DNA of 64,000 nt from Enterobacter huaxiensis (GTDB lineage: Bacteria; Pseudomonadota; Gammaproteobacteria; Enterobacterales; Enterobacteriaceae), in NCBI RefSeq assembly GCF_003594935.2, contig NZ_CP043342.1, positions 4,526,001 to 4,590,000 of the forward strand. The letters run 5' to 3'. The translations under genes were made by a program, and so were the position numbers. Below the pieces are notes generated by a model that saw only the letters and a program-made list of their open reading frames with translations, did not search any database and had not been told where the DNA came from. Every line of letters begins with the position of its first letter. Position 1 is the first letter of the stretch. Below, piece after piece: positions 8,574-15,658 of this stretch.

Positions 8574-8816
8574 TTAGTAACGAAAGCGGTTATTGCGCTG
8601 ATAACTGGGCACTTTTGGCGATTTAATCGCCCGAATAACCCACACAACCGCAATGGCCAACAGGAGCCACGGCAGCAGTTTGATCGTGAGGGCAAAGAGC
8701 CCGCCGATAAACATCACCGCCGTCGCCACGACAATCGCGGCAAGAATGCCCAGCAGCGAAACGCCCGTCACCATCAGCATGACAAAAAAGCCAATCACAA
8801 AAAGAAGTTCCAGCAT
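8574..8816 (-). CDS. pspG: Phage shock protein G
   Basis: PspG is a small inner-membrane effector of the phage-shock (envelope stress) response. The 80-residue protein starts MLELLFVIGF and has two hydrophobic segments (about residues 3-22 and 24-60) before a basic tail PKVPSYQR, matching E. coli PspG in length and sequence. The frame stays open upstream, but this ATG fits the family and has GGGAGAGC before it. A sigma-54 promoter-like sequence upstream at 8855-8871 agrees with PspF/sigma-54 control of pspG in E. coli, where it lies apart from the pspABCDE operon. Confidence 0.93.
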   Translation of the reverse strand: MLELLFVIGFFVMLMVTGVSLLGILAAIVVATAVMFIGGLFALTIKLLPWLLLAIAVVWVIRAIKSPKVPSYQRNNRFRY

Positions 8817-8854
8817 GGTGCTCTCCCACGAGTTCCCGAATGATGCAGCAATCA

Positions 8855-8871
8855 TTACAAGAATCATGCCA
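8855..8871 (-). promoter_or_regulatory. Sigma-54 promoter of pspG
   Basis: On the minus strand TGGCATG, four bases, then TTGTAA, giving the GG and GT dinucleotides at the -24/-12 spacing typical of RpoN promoters. It is about 40 bases before the pspG ATG. PspF activator sites were not resolved. Confidence 0.75.
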
Positions 8872-8890
8872 AAAATAACTCATTGTTATA

Positions 8891-8923
8891 AAAGCAAAAC
8901 GCCCCGCAATGTTTTGCGAGGCG
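8891..8923 (-). terminator. Terminator after dusA
   Basis: Minus-strand stem CGCCTCGCA-aaaca-TGCGGGGCG (one T/G wobble) followed by TTTTGCTTTT, about 30 bases beyond the dusA stop. Confidence 0.85.
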
Positions 8924-8952
8924 TGGCGAATTTGACGATCTTTTAGCGAAAT

Positions 8953-9948
8953 TTATCGCTTATCTGCAACCAGGCGCAGCGCATGCTCGAGCACTTCAAT
9001 ATCGGCTCCGGCTTTGTGCGCGTTCTCGCTCAGGTAACGACGCCACTGACGCGCGCCCGGAATCCCCTGGAACAGACCCAGCATGTGGCGGGTGATATGG
9101 CCGAGATAGGTGCCGTTGCTCAGCTCGCGCTCAATGTAAGGATACATGGCACGCACGACGGCAACAGGATCGGTGTCTGCGCCTTCGATACCGAAAATTT
9201 CGCGGTCGACCGTCGCCAGAATGCCCGGGTTCTGATACGCCTCGCGCCCGACCATCACGCCATCCATATGTTCCAGATGCGCTTTGGCCTCTTCCAGAGA
9301 CTTAATGCCGCCGTTTATCGACATCGTCAGGTGCGGGAAATCGCGTTTCAGCTGATAAACGCGCGGATAGTCCAGCGGCGGGATTTCGCGGTTCTCTTTC
9401 GGGCTCAGGCCGGAAAGCCAGGCTTTACGCGCGTGGATGATAAACATCTCGCATTCGCCCTTTCCGGACACCGTATTAATGAAGTCACACAGGAATTCAT
9501 AGCTGTCCTGGTCATCAATGCCGATACGGGTTTTGACCGTAACCGGGATGGATACGACGTCGCGCATGGCTTTGATGCAGTCCGCTACCAGCTGCGCGTT
9601 CCCCATCAGGCAGGCGCCAAACATGCCGTTCTGCACGCGATCGGACGGGCAGCCGACGTTCAGGTTAATCTCGTCATAGCCGCGTTCTTCTGCCAGCTTG
9701 GCGCAATGCGCCAGCGCGGCCGGATCGCTGCCGCCCAGCTGCAGGGCGACCGGATGCTCTTCTTCGCTATAGGCCAGATAGTCGCCCTTGCCGTGAATAA
9801 TCGCCCCGGTGGTCACCATTTCGGTGTACAGCAGCGTATGGCGGGAGAGCTGGCGCAGGAAATAGCGGCAGTGTCTGTCCGTCCAGTCGAGCATCGGCGC
9901 AATGGAGAAACGGTGTGCAGGGAAAGCAGGCTGTAATTCTGACGACAT
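8953..9948 (-). CDS. dusA: tRNA-dihydrouridine(20/20a) synthase
   Basis: DusA is an FMN- and NADPH-dependent enzyme that reduces U20 and U20a in the tRNA D-loop. The 331-residue protein has the TIM-barrel start FSIAPMLDWTDRHCRYFLR (about residues 14-32), the catalytic cysteine motif NLNVGCPSDRVQNG, the phosphate-binding SINGGIKSLEEA and VMVGREAYQNPG segments, and a C-terminal helical tRNA-binding domain. It is one of three Dus paralogues normally found in enterobacteria. It is monocistronic, with its own terminator. Confidence 0.96.
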   Translation of the reverse strand: MSSELQPAFPAHRFSIAPMLDWTDRHCRYFLRQLSRHTLLYTEMVTTGAIIHGKGDYLAYSEEEHPVALQLGGSDPAALAHCAKLAEERGYDEINLNVGCPSDRVQNGMFGACLMGNAQLVADCIKAMRDVVSIPVTVKTRIGIDDQDSYEFLCDFINTVSGKGECEMFIIHARKAWLSGLSPKENREIPPLDYPRVYQLKRDFPHLTMSINGGIKSLEEAKAHLEHMDGVMVGREAYQNPGILATVDREIFGIEGADTDPVAVVRAMYPYIERELSNGTYLGHITRHMLGLFQGIPGARQWRRYLSENAHKAGADIEVLEHALRLVADKR

Positions 9949-9993
9949 GGCGAAGTTTTAAGCATCTGGTGGAAAAGGGGCGCTACTATAGCA

Positions 9994-10024
9994 CAAAGAA
10001 AAGCCGGAGGCGCAGCGCCTCCGG
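9994..10024 (-). terminator. Terminator after the TraF-like gene
   Basis: Minus-strand stem CCGGAGGCG-ctg-CGCCTCCGG, perfect over 9 bp, followed by CTTTTCTTT, six bases past the stop of the gene at 10031. Confidence 0.9.
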
Positions 10025-10030
10025 TGCACT

Positions 10031-11341
10031 TTAGAACGTCATGCTCAGCTGCGCCCCTGCGCCCCAGGTTTCGTCTTCACCGTACAGGCCCATCAGGTCA
10101 ACATGTACGGTGTTAAACGGCGCAAAGCCGACACCGCCGGTAAAGACATTGCTGTCATTGCCCTTCACGTCCGCACGATAGCCGGCGCGCACCGCCAGCC
10201 AGCTCAGCGGCGTCACTTCGGCACCGACGCCAACATACTGTGACGTGTCTTCGCTCTTGAAGCCCTTGGTCTCAGTCAGATCGCCATCGGCCGTCAGGGT
10301 CACCAGATCGTTATGCCAGGCAGCACCCGCGGTCACCAGCGGACGGATCTGGTAGGTGTCTTTATAGCTCACCACTTCTCCCGTGCGCCCGTTGCGGATA
10401 CGGACATCTTTGGTATCAATATCACGCGACATGAGGTTTTGCCCGCTCAGGCCGAGCGTCCAGTGTTCACCAAAGTCGGCAGCGATACCGGCATCGACGT
10501 TAAAACCGGTGTCGTCAGTACGGTAGCGGCTGTCGTTCCACTTATTGCTGTCGTAATCGTAGATAGAGGTGGTGTAGTTATAAACCCAGGTTTTTTGCAG
10601 CTTTGGCGTGACGCCAACGGAAACCGGAACGCCGCCAAGATCGAACTGACGGGCAACCGCGATGCCATAGTCGGAGACAATCGCCGCGCGGCCAGACGCC
10701 GTAGAATTAAGGTTTTTGGTGATCTGATCGGTGCCGTTCAGGGCCGCGTCCAGCGCCACGCCCGCGGCGACCGCATCGCTTCTCTGGATGCCGCGCAGAT
10801 AATCAATATCCTGCTGATCGATAGAAGAACTGACGCGTCCGTGAGCATAGCCCTTCGCCATGAAGGCCACGGAAAGCGTATCGTTAGGAATACTGACGGC
10901 AATCCCCGCCCCTGCCGTAGCGCGCGCGGTTTTACCTTTGAGGTAGTCCAGTTCATCTGCCAGATCTTTGGCTGCGCCCTGGAACTGGTTGATGGAGCCT
11001 AACGGATTGGTGATGATCTCGGCAGGCGTCAGATTATCAATCACATCCTGATAGCGATTGATTTTGTCATTAATATTGTCGATTTCGTCCTGAAGATTGT
11101 CTTTGTCCGTAATCTGCGCGCCGACGGAGGGCAAAATTACCGTGACGTCATCGTCAGGTTTTGCCTTTGCCAGCAGCGCGGGGTTGATTAACGCCCCGCT
11201 GCCATAGCTGCCGGATGCTACGCCGGTGCCACCCATTGCGTCGCTACGTGCTTCTGTCCAGGTATTGGCTGCTCCCGCCTGATTTGCCATAAAAAGGGAG
11301 ACAGCGATGCTAACCACCGAAAATTTAAATTGTTTTTTCAC
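10031..11341 (-). CDS. TraF-like outer-membrane beta-barrel protein
   Basis: A predicted secreted outer-membrane protein of about 436 residues resembling chromosomal proteins annotated as conjugal transfer protein TraF (the TraF_2 family). The chosen GTG at 11341 gives VKKQFKFSVVSIAVSLF and then NQAGAANTW, a clear signal peptide; a longer frame reaching 11428 would bury it behind about 29 residues. The mature start has FadL/OmpP1-like features (SDAMGGTGVASG, NPALLAKAKPDD), then a coiled segment (DEIDNINDKINRYQDVIDN), then alternating strands ending in aromatic LSMTF, typical of barrel insertion. No conjugation genes are nearby, so the TraF label should not be read as a transfer function. Its role is unknown. 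It lies with the cupin gene between dusA and zur. Confidence 0.8.
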   Translation of the reverse strand: MKKQFKFSVVSIAVSLFMANQAGAANTWTEARSDAMGGTGVASGSYGSGALINPALLAKAKPDDDVTVILPSVGAQITDKDNLQDEIDNINDKINRYQDVIDNLTPAEIITNPLGSINQFQGAAKDLADELDYLKGKTARATAGAGIAVSIPNDTLSVAFMAKGYAHGRVSSSIDQQDIDYLRGIQRSDAVAAGVALDAALNGTDQITKNLNSTASGRAAIVSDYGIAVARQFDLGGVPVSVGVTPKLQKTWVYNYTTSIYDYDSNKWNDSRYRTDDTGFNVDAGIAADFGEHWTLGLSGQNLMSRDIDTKDVRIRNGRTGEVVSYKDTYQIRPLVTAGAAWHNDLVTLTADGDLTETKGFKSEDTSQYVGVGAEVTPLSWLAVRAGYRADVKGNDSNVFTGGVGFAPFNTVHVDLMGLYGEDETWGAGAQLSMTF

Positions 11342-11512
11342 AGTATGCTCGTCATATAGTTTGTTATGAAATAACCCCCGTCTGTTATCCCCCAGACAGG
11401 AACGAACTATTGCTGTGAATAAGAACAAAAAGACCCGCTATTTCCTTAAGTTAAATTATGACCGGGCCTGTTGTTATTTGTGACGGCCCTCAATATTTAT
11501 AGAAGAGGAACA

Positions 11513-12001
11513 TTATTTTCGCCCAGGTTTTCCATCATGTGGTCCAAAAAACTGAGGGGGATGATCCACCCAGCGATCCTCACGCGTTGCGGCATAGACC
11601 GGATTAAACGGATAGTAGATGCGGTTCTGCTTTTTGTTAGCCTCGCCAACCACCAGTAACCGTACCTCTTCGTCGGTGTTATTAATAAAGGTATGACAGA
11701 CGCCTGTTCCGGCCGGGAACCCCACGCTATCACCTGGCTCCAGCTTCCACAGATAACCGTTAATCCAGGCTTCCGGGTAACCTTCAAGGACGTAGATAAA
11801 CTCCTCTTCATCGCTTTCTGCATGAGGATAAGATGTGCGCCGACCGGGCGGTAACCGTTCATGGTGAATACCGATACGTCCTAAACCCAGCCTGCGGGCC
11901 AGCGGCGCGCCGATCGAAAAAAGCTCGTTGCTGTCGGGATAGGTGGAGTCATCCGCGCCTTCCACGTCGCGCCAGTGCCGAATACAGTCAGGTCTTTTCA
12001 T
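11513..12001 (-). CDS. Cupin-domain protein of unknown function
   Basis: A 162-residue cytoplasmic protein with a single cupin barrel. Cupin motif 1 is seen as the SYPHAESDEEEFIYVLEGYPEAW region (about residues 58-80) and motif 2 as PGDSVGFPAGTGVCHTFIN (about 88-106), with histidine and glutamate positions that could hold a metal. The ATG at 12001 is preceded by a strong GGAGGAATT; a longer frame upstream runs back into zur and is rejected. It is divergent from zur, with 118 bases between starts, and could share control with it. No substrate can be assigned; such proteins are often isomerases, dioxygenases or sugar-binding proteins. Confidence 0.8.
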   Translation of the reverse strand: MKRPDCIRHWRDVEGADDSTYPDSNELFSIGAPLARRLGLGRIGIHHERLPPGRRTSYPHAESDEEEFIYVLEGYPEAWINGYLWKLEPGDSVGFPAGTGVCHTFINNTDEEVRLLVVGEANKKQNRIYYPFNPVYAATREDRWVDHPPQFFGPHDGKPGRK

Positions 12002-12119
12002 GAATAATTCCTCCGAAATACGTTGCGTCAGGTATAGCACAGCCTGGCGGATCTCGGTGTTTTTAGCAGAACATGATAAAGTGACGGTTTCCCCACTCTT
12101 TAAACATCCGAGGTGCTGA

Positions 12120-12632
12120 ATGGATAAGTCCACAAAAGAGCTGTTAGCGCAGGCTGAAAAGCTGTGCGTGCAACGCAATGTGCGCCTGACCCCGCAGCGC
12201 CTTGAGGTATTGCGTCTGATGAGCCTGCAGCAGGGTGCGATCAGTGCGTATGATTTACTGGACCTGCTGCGCGAGAGCGAACCGCAGGCCAAACCGCCGA
12301 CCGTCTATCGCGCGCTGGATTTCCTGCTGGAACAAGGCTTTGTGCACAAGGTGGAGTCGACAAACAGCTACGTGCTGTGCCATCTGTTCGATCAGCCAAC
12401 CCACACGTCGGCCATGTTTATCTGCGATCGCTGTGGCGTGGTTAAAGAAGAGGGGGCGGAAGGCGTTGAAGACATTATGCATTCGCTGGCGGCCAGAATG
12501 GGCTTTGCCCTGCGTCATAATGTGATTGAGGCACACGGTTTGTGCTCTGCTTGTGTAGAAGTGGAATCCTGTAGCCATCAGGACGTTTGCCAGCACGATC
12601 ACTCTATCCTCGTAAAGAAAAAGCCCCGCTAG
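12120..12632 (+). CDS. zur: Zinc uptake regulator, Fur family
   Basis: Zur represses zinc import genes (znuABC and others) when zinc is bound. The 170-residue protein has the winged-helix N-terminal domain (RLTPQRLEVLRLM, about residues 22-34; KPPTVYRALDFLLEQGFVHK, about 57-76) and a dimerisation domain with the zinc sites: CHLFDQPTHTSAMFICDRCG and, near the C-terminus, CSACVEVESC. E. coli has KEECAEG after the CxxC where this protein has KEEGAEG, so one cysteine is missing that I do not believe is a known ligand. The C-terminal histidine/cysteine tail (CQHDH) is kept. It is divergent from the cupin gene. Confidence 0.95.
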   Translation: MDKSTKELLAQAEKLCVQRNVRLTPQRLEVLRLMSLQQGAISAYDLLDLLRESEPQAKPPTVYRALDFLLEQGFVHKVESTNSYVLCHLFDQPTHTSAMFICDRCGVVKEEGAEGVEDIMHSLAARMGFALRHNVIEAHGLCSACVEVESCSHQDVCQHDHSILVKKKPR

Positions 12633-12637
12633 CGGCA

Positions 12638-12662
12638 AAAGAAAAGGCGGCCCATGGCCGCC
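12638..12662 (-). terminator. Terminator after yjbJ
   Basis: Stem GGCGGCC-atg-GGCCGCC on the minus strand followed by TTTTCTTTTG. It lies between the convergent zur and yjbJ genes; the plus-strand side has no T tract, so it mainly serves yjbJ. Confidence 0.8.
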
Positions 12663-12689
12663 CTCAGAGGGATAACAGCTTATCTACGA

Positions 12690-12899
12690 TTACCAGCGAT
12701 AATCGTTACGGGTTTCCCAGTCTTTTACTTCCGTTTCGGCTTTGTCTTTCTCGTAGCCATAACGTTCCTGGATTTTACCGACAAGCTGATCGCGCTTACC
12801 TTCAATGACGGTCATATCGTCATCGGTCAGTTTACCCCACTGTTCTTTCGCTTTACCTTTGAATTGCTTCCAGTTGCCGCCGATTTCGTCTTTATTCAT
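12690..12899 (-). CDS. yjbJ: CsbD-family stress protein YjbJ
   Basis: A 69-residue, highly charged CsbD-family protein, abundant in stressed or stationary enterobacteria and of unknown molecular function. The sequence MNKDEIGGNWKQFKGKAKE has the family GGNWKQFKGKxKEQWGKLTDDD core and ends DWETRNDYRW, as in E. coli. The ATG at 12899 gives the family length; an adjacent in-frame ATG at 12902 is possible. No hydrophobic segment is present. Confidence 0.93.
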   Translation of the reverse strand: MNKDEIGGNWKQFKGKAKEQWGKLTDDDMTVIEGKRDQLVGKIQERYGYEKDKAETEVKDWETRNDYRW

Positions 12900-13019
12900 C
12901 ATCGTGTCCTCATAGTTAAGCGTTGGGTCGTAACGTCCGTTACGTTCTTTTCTGCTGGACGTGATAATAATTGTAGTGAAGGATTCGGCAGCCGTTTTCA
13001 TATTCGGAATCTTTAACCG

Positions 13020-14357
13020 TCACGATATATCGGAGCGGGAAGGAAACCAGGTATTGTTGCGCCAGTGGCGGCGCCAGATGAATGCCAGCGACAGCCCGCG
13101 CAGGGAGAGAAAGACGGCCAGCGCCAGCCACAAACCGTGATTGCCCAGATACGGCAGCGTCAGCAGCGTCAGGCCAAAGCCCGCCGCCGCGACGGCCATG
13201 CTGTTGCGCATCTCGGCGCCCCGCGTCGCACCGATAAACATGCCGTCCAGCAGATAACACCAGACGCCCACCACCGGTAAAATCATCTGCCAGACGATGT
13301 AGCGGTCTGCCAGTTCGCGTATTGCCGGTAACGAGGTCAGCAGTGCAATGATGTGGCTACCGAAGCAGGCATAAATCAGTGCAAAAGCCAGCGCAACAAG
13401 ACCCGCCTGACGGCAGGCAGCCTGCCATACCTCCTGCAGCTGACCGCGTTGTCGCGCCCCGTAGGCCTGCCCGGAGTGCGCCTCAACGGCATAGGCGAAG
13501 CCATCAAGCGCGTAAGCCGTGAAGGTAAGCAGCGTCATCAGTACCGCATTGACCGCAACGATCTCAGGCCCAAGACGGGCGCCAAAGACCGTCAACGCGC
13601 CGAAACAGAGCTGAAGCAGGAGCGAGCGCAGCATGATGTCACGGTTAAGCGCCAGCAGCTTGCGGATGTTGCCGCGCCATGCGGTTTTCAGCATCGCGAG
13701 GGAGATGCCGCGCATGGCCAGCACGCGCCAGACCATCCACAGGCCGATGACAAACGTGCCGTATTCCGCAATGGCCGTCGCCAGCGCCGCGCCCCGCACG
13801 TTCATGTGCAGGCCCATCACCAGCCAGAGGTCGAGCACGATGTTCAGAAGGTTTCCCACTACCAGCAGGATAACCGGCGCGCGGGCATACTGAACGCCCA
13901 GCAGCCAGCCCAGCAGGACCAGGTTTGCCAGTGAGGCGGGTGCGCTGAGCCAGCGAATTTCGAGGAAGCGCCGCGCCTGCTCAAGTACCGCCTCGCTGCC
14001 GCCCACAATATGGAGTGCCAGATCGATCAGCGGCGTACGCAGCAATACGATTAAGGCGCCTGCGCCGAGCGCGAGAATGAGCGGCTGAACCAGCGCCCGC
14101 GCCAGGCGCAGCGGGTCTTTGGCGCCATACGCCTGTGCCGTCAGGCCTGTGGTGCTCATACGCAAAAAGAGCAGCAGCATAAAGAGGAAGCTGGTTGCCG
14201 TTGCGCCAATCGCTACGCCGCCCAGATAAACGGGTGAATCCAGATGACCAATGACCGCCGTATCCACCAGCCCCAATAGGGGAACGGTGATATTGGAGAA
14301 AATCATCGGCAGCGCAAGACGCCACAGTGCCTTATCAGAAGCCGTCAGCAGTGACAT
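13020..14357 (-). CDS. dinF: MATE-family efflux transporter DinF
   Basis: DinF is a 12-helix inner-membrane MATE exporter, induced by DNA damage because it follows lexA. The 445-residue protein begins MSLLTASDKALWRLALPMIF and has paired six-helix halves with MATE segments such as VDTAVIGHLDSPVYLGGVAIG near residues 32-52. Substrates are uncertain; DinF homologues have been linked to protection against oxidants and bile salts. The start is 62 bases after the lexA stop, with a hairpin in the gap that may reduce read-through. Confidence 0.95.
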   Translation of the reverse strand: MSLLTASDKALWRLALPMIFSNITVPLLGLVDTAVIGHLDSPVYLGGVAIGATATSFLFMLLLFLRMSTTGLTAQAYGAKDPLRLARALVQPLILALGAGALIVLLRTPLIDLALHIVGGSEAVLEQARRFLEIRWLSAPASLANLVLLGWLLGVQYARAPVILLVVGNLLNIVLDLWLVMGLHMNVRGAALATAIAEYGTFVIGLWMVWRVLAMRGISLAMLKTAWRGNIRKLLALNRDIMLRSLLLQLCFGALTVFGARLGPEIVAVNAVLMTLLTFTAYALDGFAYAVEAHSGQAYGARQRGQLQEVWQAACRQAGLVALAFALIYACFGSHIIALLTSLPAIRELADRYIVWQMILPVVGVWCYLLDGMFIGATRGAEMRNSMAVAAAGFGLTLLTLPYLGNHGLWLALAVFLSLRGLSLAFIWRRHWRNNTWFPSRSDIS

Positions 14358-14384
14358 GAAAAATACCGGGAGTGGAAAGTCAAT

Positions 14385-14408
14385 CAGGCTGCGGAGACCC
14401 GCAGCCTG
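14385..14408 (-). terminator. Hairpin between lexA and dinF
   Basis: Perfect 10-bp inverted repeat CAGGCTGCGG-gtct-CCGCAGCCTG on the minus strand, followed by ATTGACTTTCC. The T tract is weak, so partial termination or mRNA processing that lowers dinF relative to lexA is more likely than a full stop. Confidence 0.55.
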
Positions 14409-14419
14409 TCAGGAAGAGA

Positions 14420-15028
14420 TTACAGCCATTCACCGTTGCGGATAACACCCACTGCCAGACCTTCAATGGAGAAACTCTGTTCACGGAGATCCACCACGAT
14501 AGGTGAGAATTCATTATTTTCTGGCAGAAGCTGTACCGTATTGCCCTGCTTTTTCAGGCGCTTAACGGTCACTTCGTCATCAATGCGCGCCACTACCACC
14601 TGGCCATTACGCACATCCTGCGTTTTATGTACCGCCAGCAGATCGCCATCGAGAATACCGATGTCTTTCATGGACATTCCGCTGACGCGCAGCAAGAAAT
14701 CCGCACTCGGTTTGAACATGCCAGGATCGACCTGATAGTGTCCTTCGATATGCTGCTGTGCCAGCAGGGGTTCACCTGCGGCAACACGGCCAATTAGCGG
14801 GATACCCGTTTCTTCTTCCACCAGCAGGCGGATGCCGCGTGAAGCACCAGAAACAATCTCAATCACGCCTTTACGCGCCAGCGCTTTAAGGTGTTCTTCA
14901 GCAGCATTTGGAGAACGGAAGCCCAGACGCTGTGCGATTTCCGCACGCGTGGGTGGCATACCCGTCTGGCTGATGTGATCCCGGATGAGATCAAACACCT
15001 CTTGCTGCCTGGTCGTTAACGCTTTCAT
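14420..15028 (-). CDS. lexA: SOS repressor LexA
   Basis: LexA represses the SOS regulon and cleaves itself when bound to RecA-ssDNA. The 202-residue protein has the winged-helix DNA-binding domain (TRAEIAQRLGFRSPNAAEEHLKAL, about residues 27-50), the cleavage site Ala84-Gly85 in RVAAGEPLL, and the catalytic dyad Ser119 (SGMSM) and Lys156 (EVTVKRL). All key residues match E. coli positions. Two LexA boxes lie just upstream at 15037 and 15058, giving autoregulation of the lexA-dinF unit. Confidence 0.99.
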   Translation of the reverse strand: MKALTTRQQEVFDLIRDHISQTGMPPTRAEIAQRLGFRSPNAAEEHLKALARKGVIEIVSGASRGIRLLVEEETGIPLIGRVAAGEPLLAQQHIEGHYQVDPGMFKPSADFLLRVSGMSMKDIGILDGDLLAVHKTQDVRNGQVVVARIDDEVTVKRLKKQGNTVQLLPENNEFSPIVVDLREQSFSIEGLAVGVIRNGEWL

Positions 15029-15036
15029 TCCGCCCC

Positions 15037-15052
15037 CTGGGTGTATATACAG
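15037..15052 (-). promoter_or_regulatory. LexA box 1 of lexA
   Basis: Minus strand CTGTATATACACCCAG fits CTG-N10-CAG. It is nine bases before the lexA ATG, as in the E. coli double operator. Confidence 0.95.
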
Positions 15053-15057
15053 TTATG

Positions 15058-15073
15058 CTGTGAGTATATACAG
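15058..15073 (-). promoter_or_regulatory. LexA box 2 of lexA
   Basis: Minus strand CTGTATATACTCACAG fits CTG-N10-CAG. It is separated from box 1 by five bases, the arrangement for cooperative repression seen at E. coli lexA. Confidence 0.95.
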
Positions 15074-15136
15074 TCAAAGGCGAATTTGGAACCAAAAACT
15101 GCACAAAAAACCAGGGACTTAATTATTCTACGAGGC

Positions 15137-15505
15137 TCATCGGAAATGCGACCAAAGCAGCGTGACCCAGGTGATAGCCGCAGTGATAATCGCCAGTAAC
15201 ACAGCGGCAGACCCCATGTCTTTCGCGCGGCCTGAGAGCTCATGGAAATCCGAGCCAATCCGATCCACAACGGCCTCAATAGCGCTATTAAGAATTTCCA
15301 CTATCATCACCAGAAGTACGGAACCGATGAGCAGTACGCGGGTAATAGCATCAACGTCAAGGAAACAGGCGATGATAACCGCGACGATAGCGGCAACGCC
15401 CTCCTGGCGAAATGCGGCTTCATTGACCCATGCGGCACGGAAACCTTTCCATGAATAGCCGGCAGCTTTGATGATTCGAGTAAACCCAGTGGTATTATTG
15501 GCCAT
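15137..15505 (-). CDS. dgkA: Diacylglycerol kinase
   Basis: DgkA is a small trimeric inner-membrane kinase that phosphorylates diacylglycerol to phosphatidate, recycling lipid left by membrane-derived oligosaccharide synthesis. The 122-residue protein has an N-terminal amphipathic helix and three transmembrane helices. The signature VEILNSAIEAVVDRIG (about residues 69-84) contains catalytic Glu70 (Glu69 in mature numbering) and the metal-binding Glu77. It is divergent from plsB, which makes phospholipid precursors, and upstream of lexA on the same strand. Confidence 0.97.
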   Translation of the reverse strand: MANNTTGFTRIIKAAGYSWKGFRAAWVNEAAFRQEGVAAIVAVIIACFLDVDAITRVLLIGSVLLVMIVEILNSAIEAVVDRIGSDFHELSGRAKDMGSAAVLLAIITAAITWVTLLWSHFR

Positions 15506-15658
15506 TAATAGAACCTTTTATTGGAAATAGCGTCAGTAACTCTAGCAGCAGCGCGTTTCGCTGTAGCCGAAGTATGACGGGTAACAACAGAAATTTTGCG
15601 CGCTTTCTGTTATCCTTGCGCAGCAATTGCATTATTAACCAGAGGCTTTACATCGTTT

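Noticed and set aside
10031..11341. TraF name taken as evidence of an integrated conjugative element
   Set aside because: No other transfer genes, integrase, att sites or relaxase are nearby; the protein is a chromosomal outer-membrane-type relative.
12002..12292. N-terminal extension of the cupin protein
   Set aside because: It overlaps zur on the opposite strand and its own control region; a strong ribosome site supports the start at 12001.
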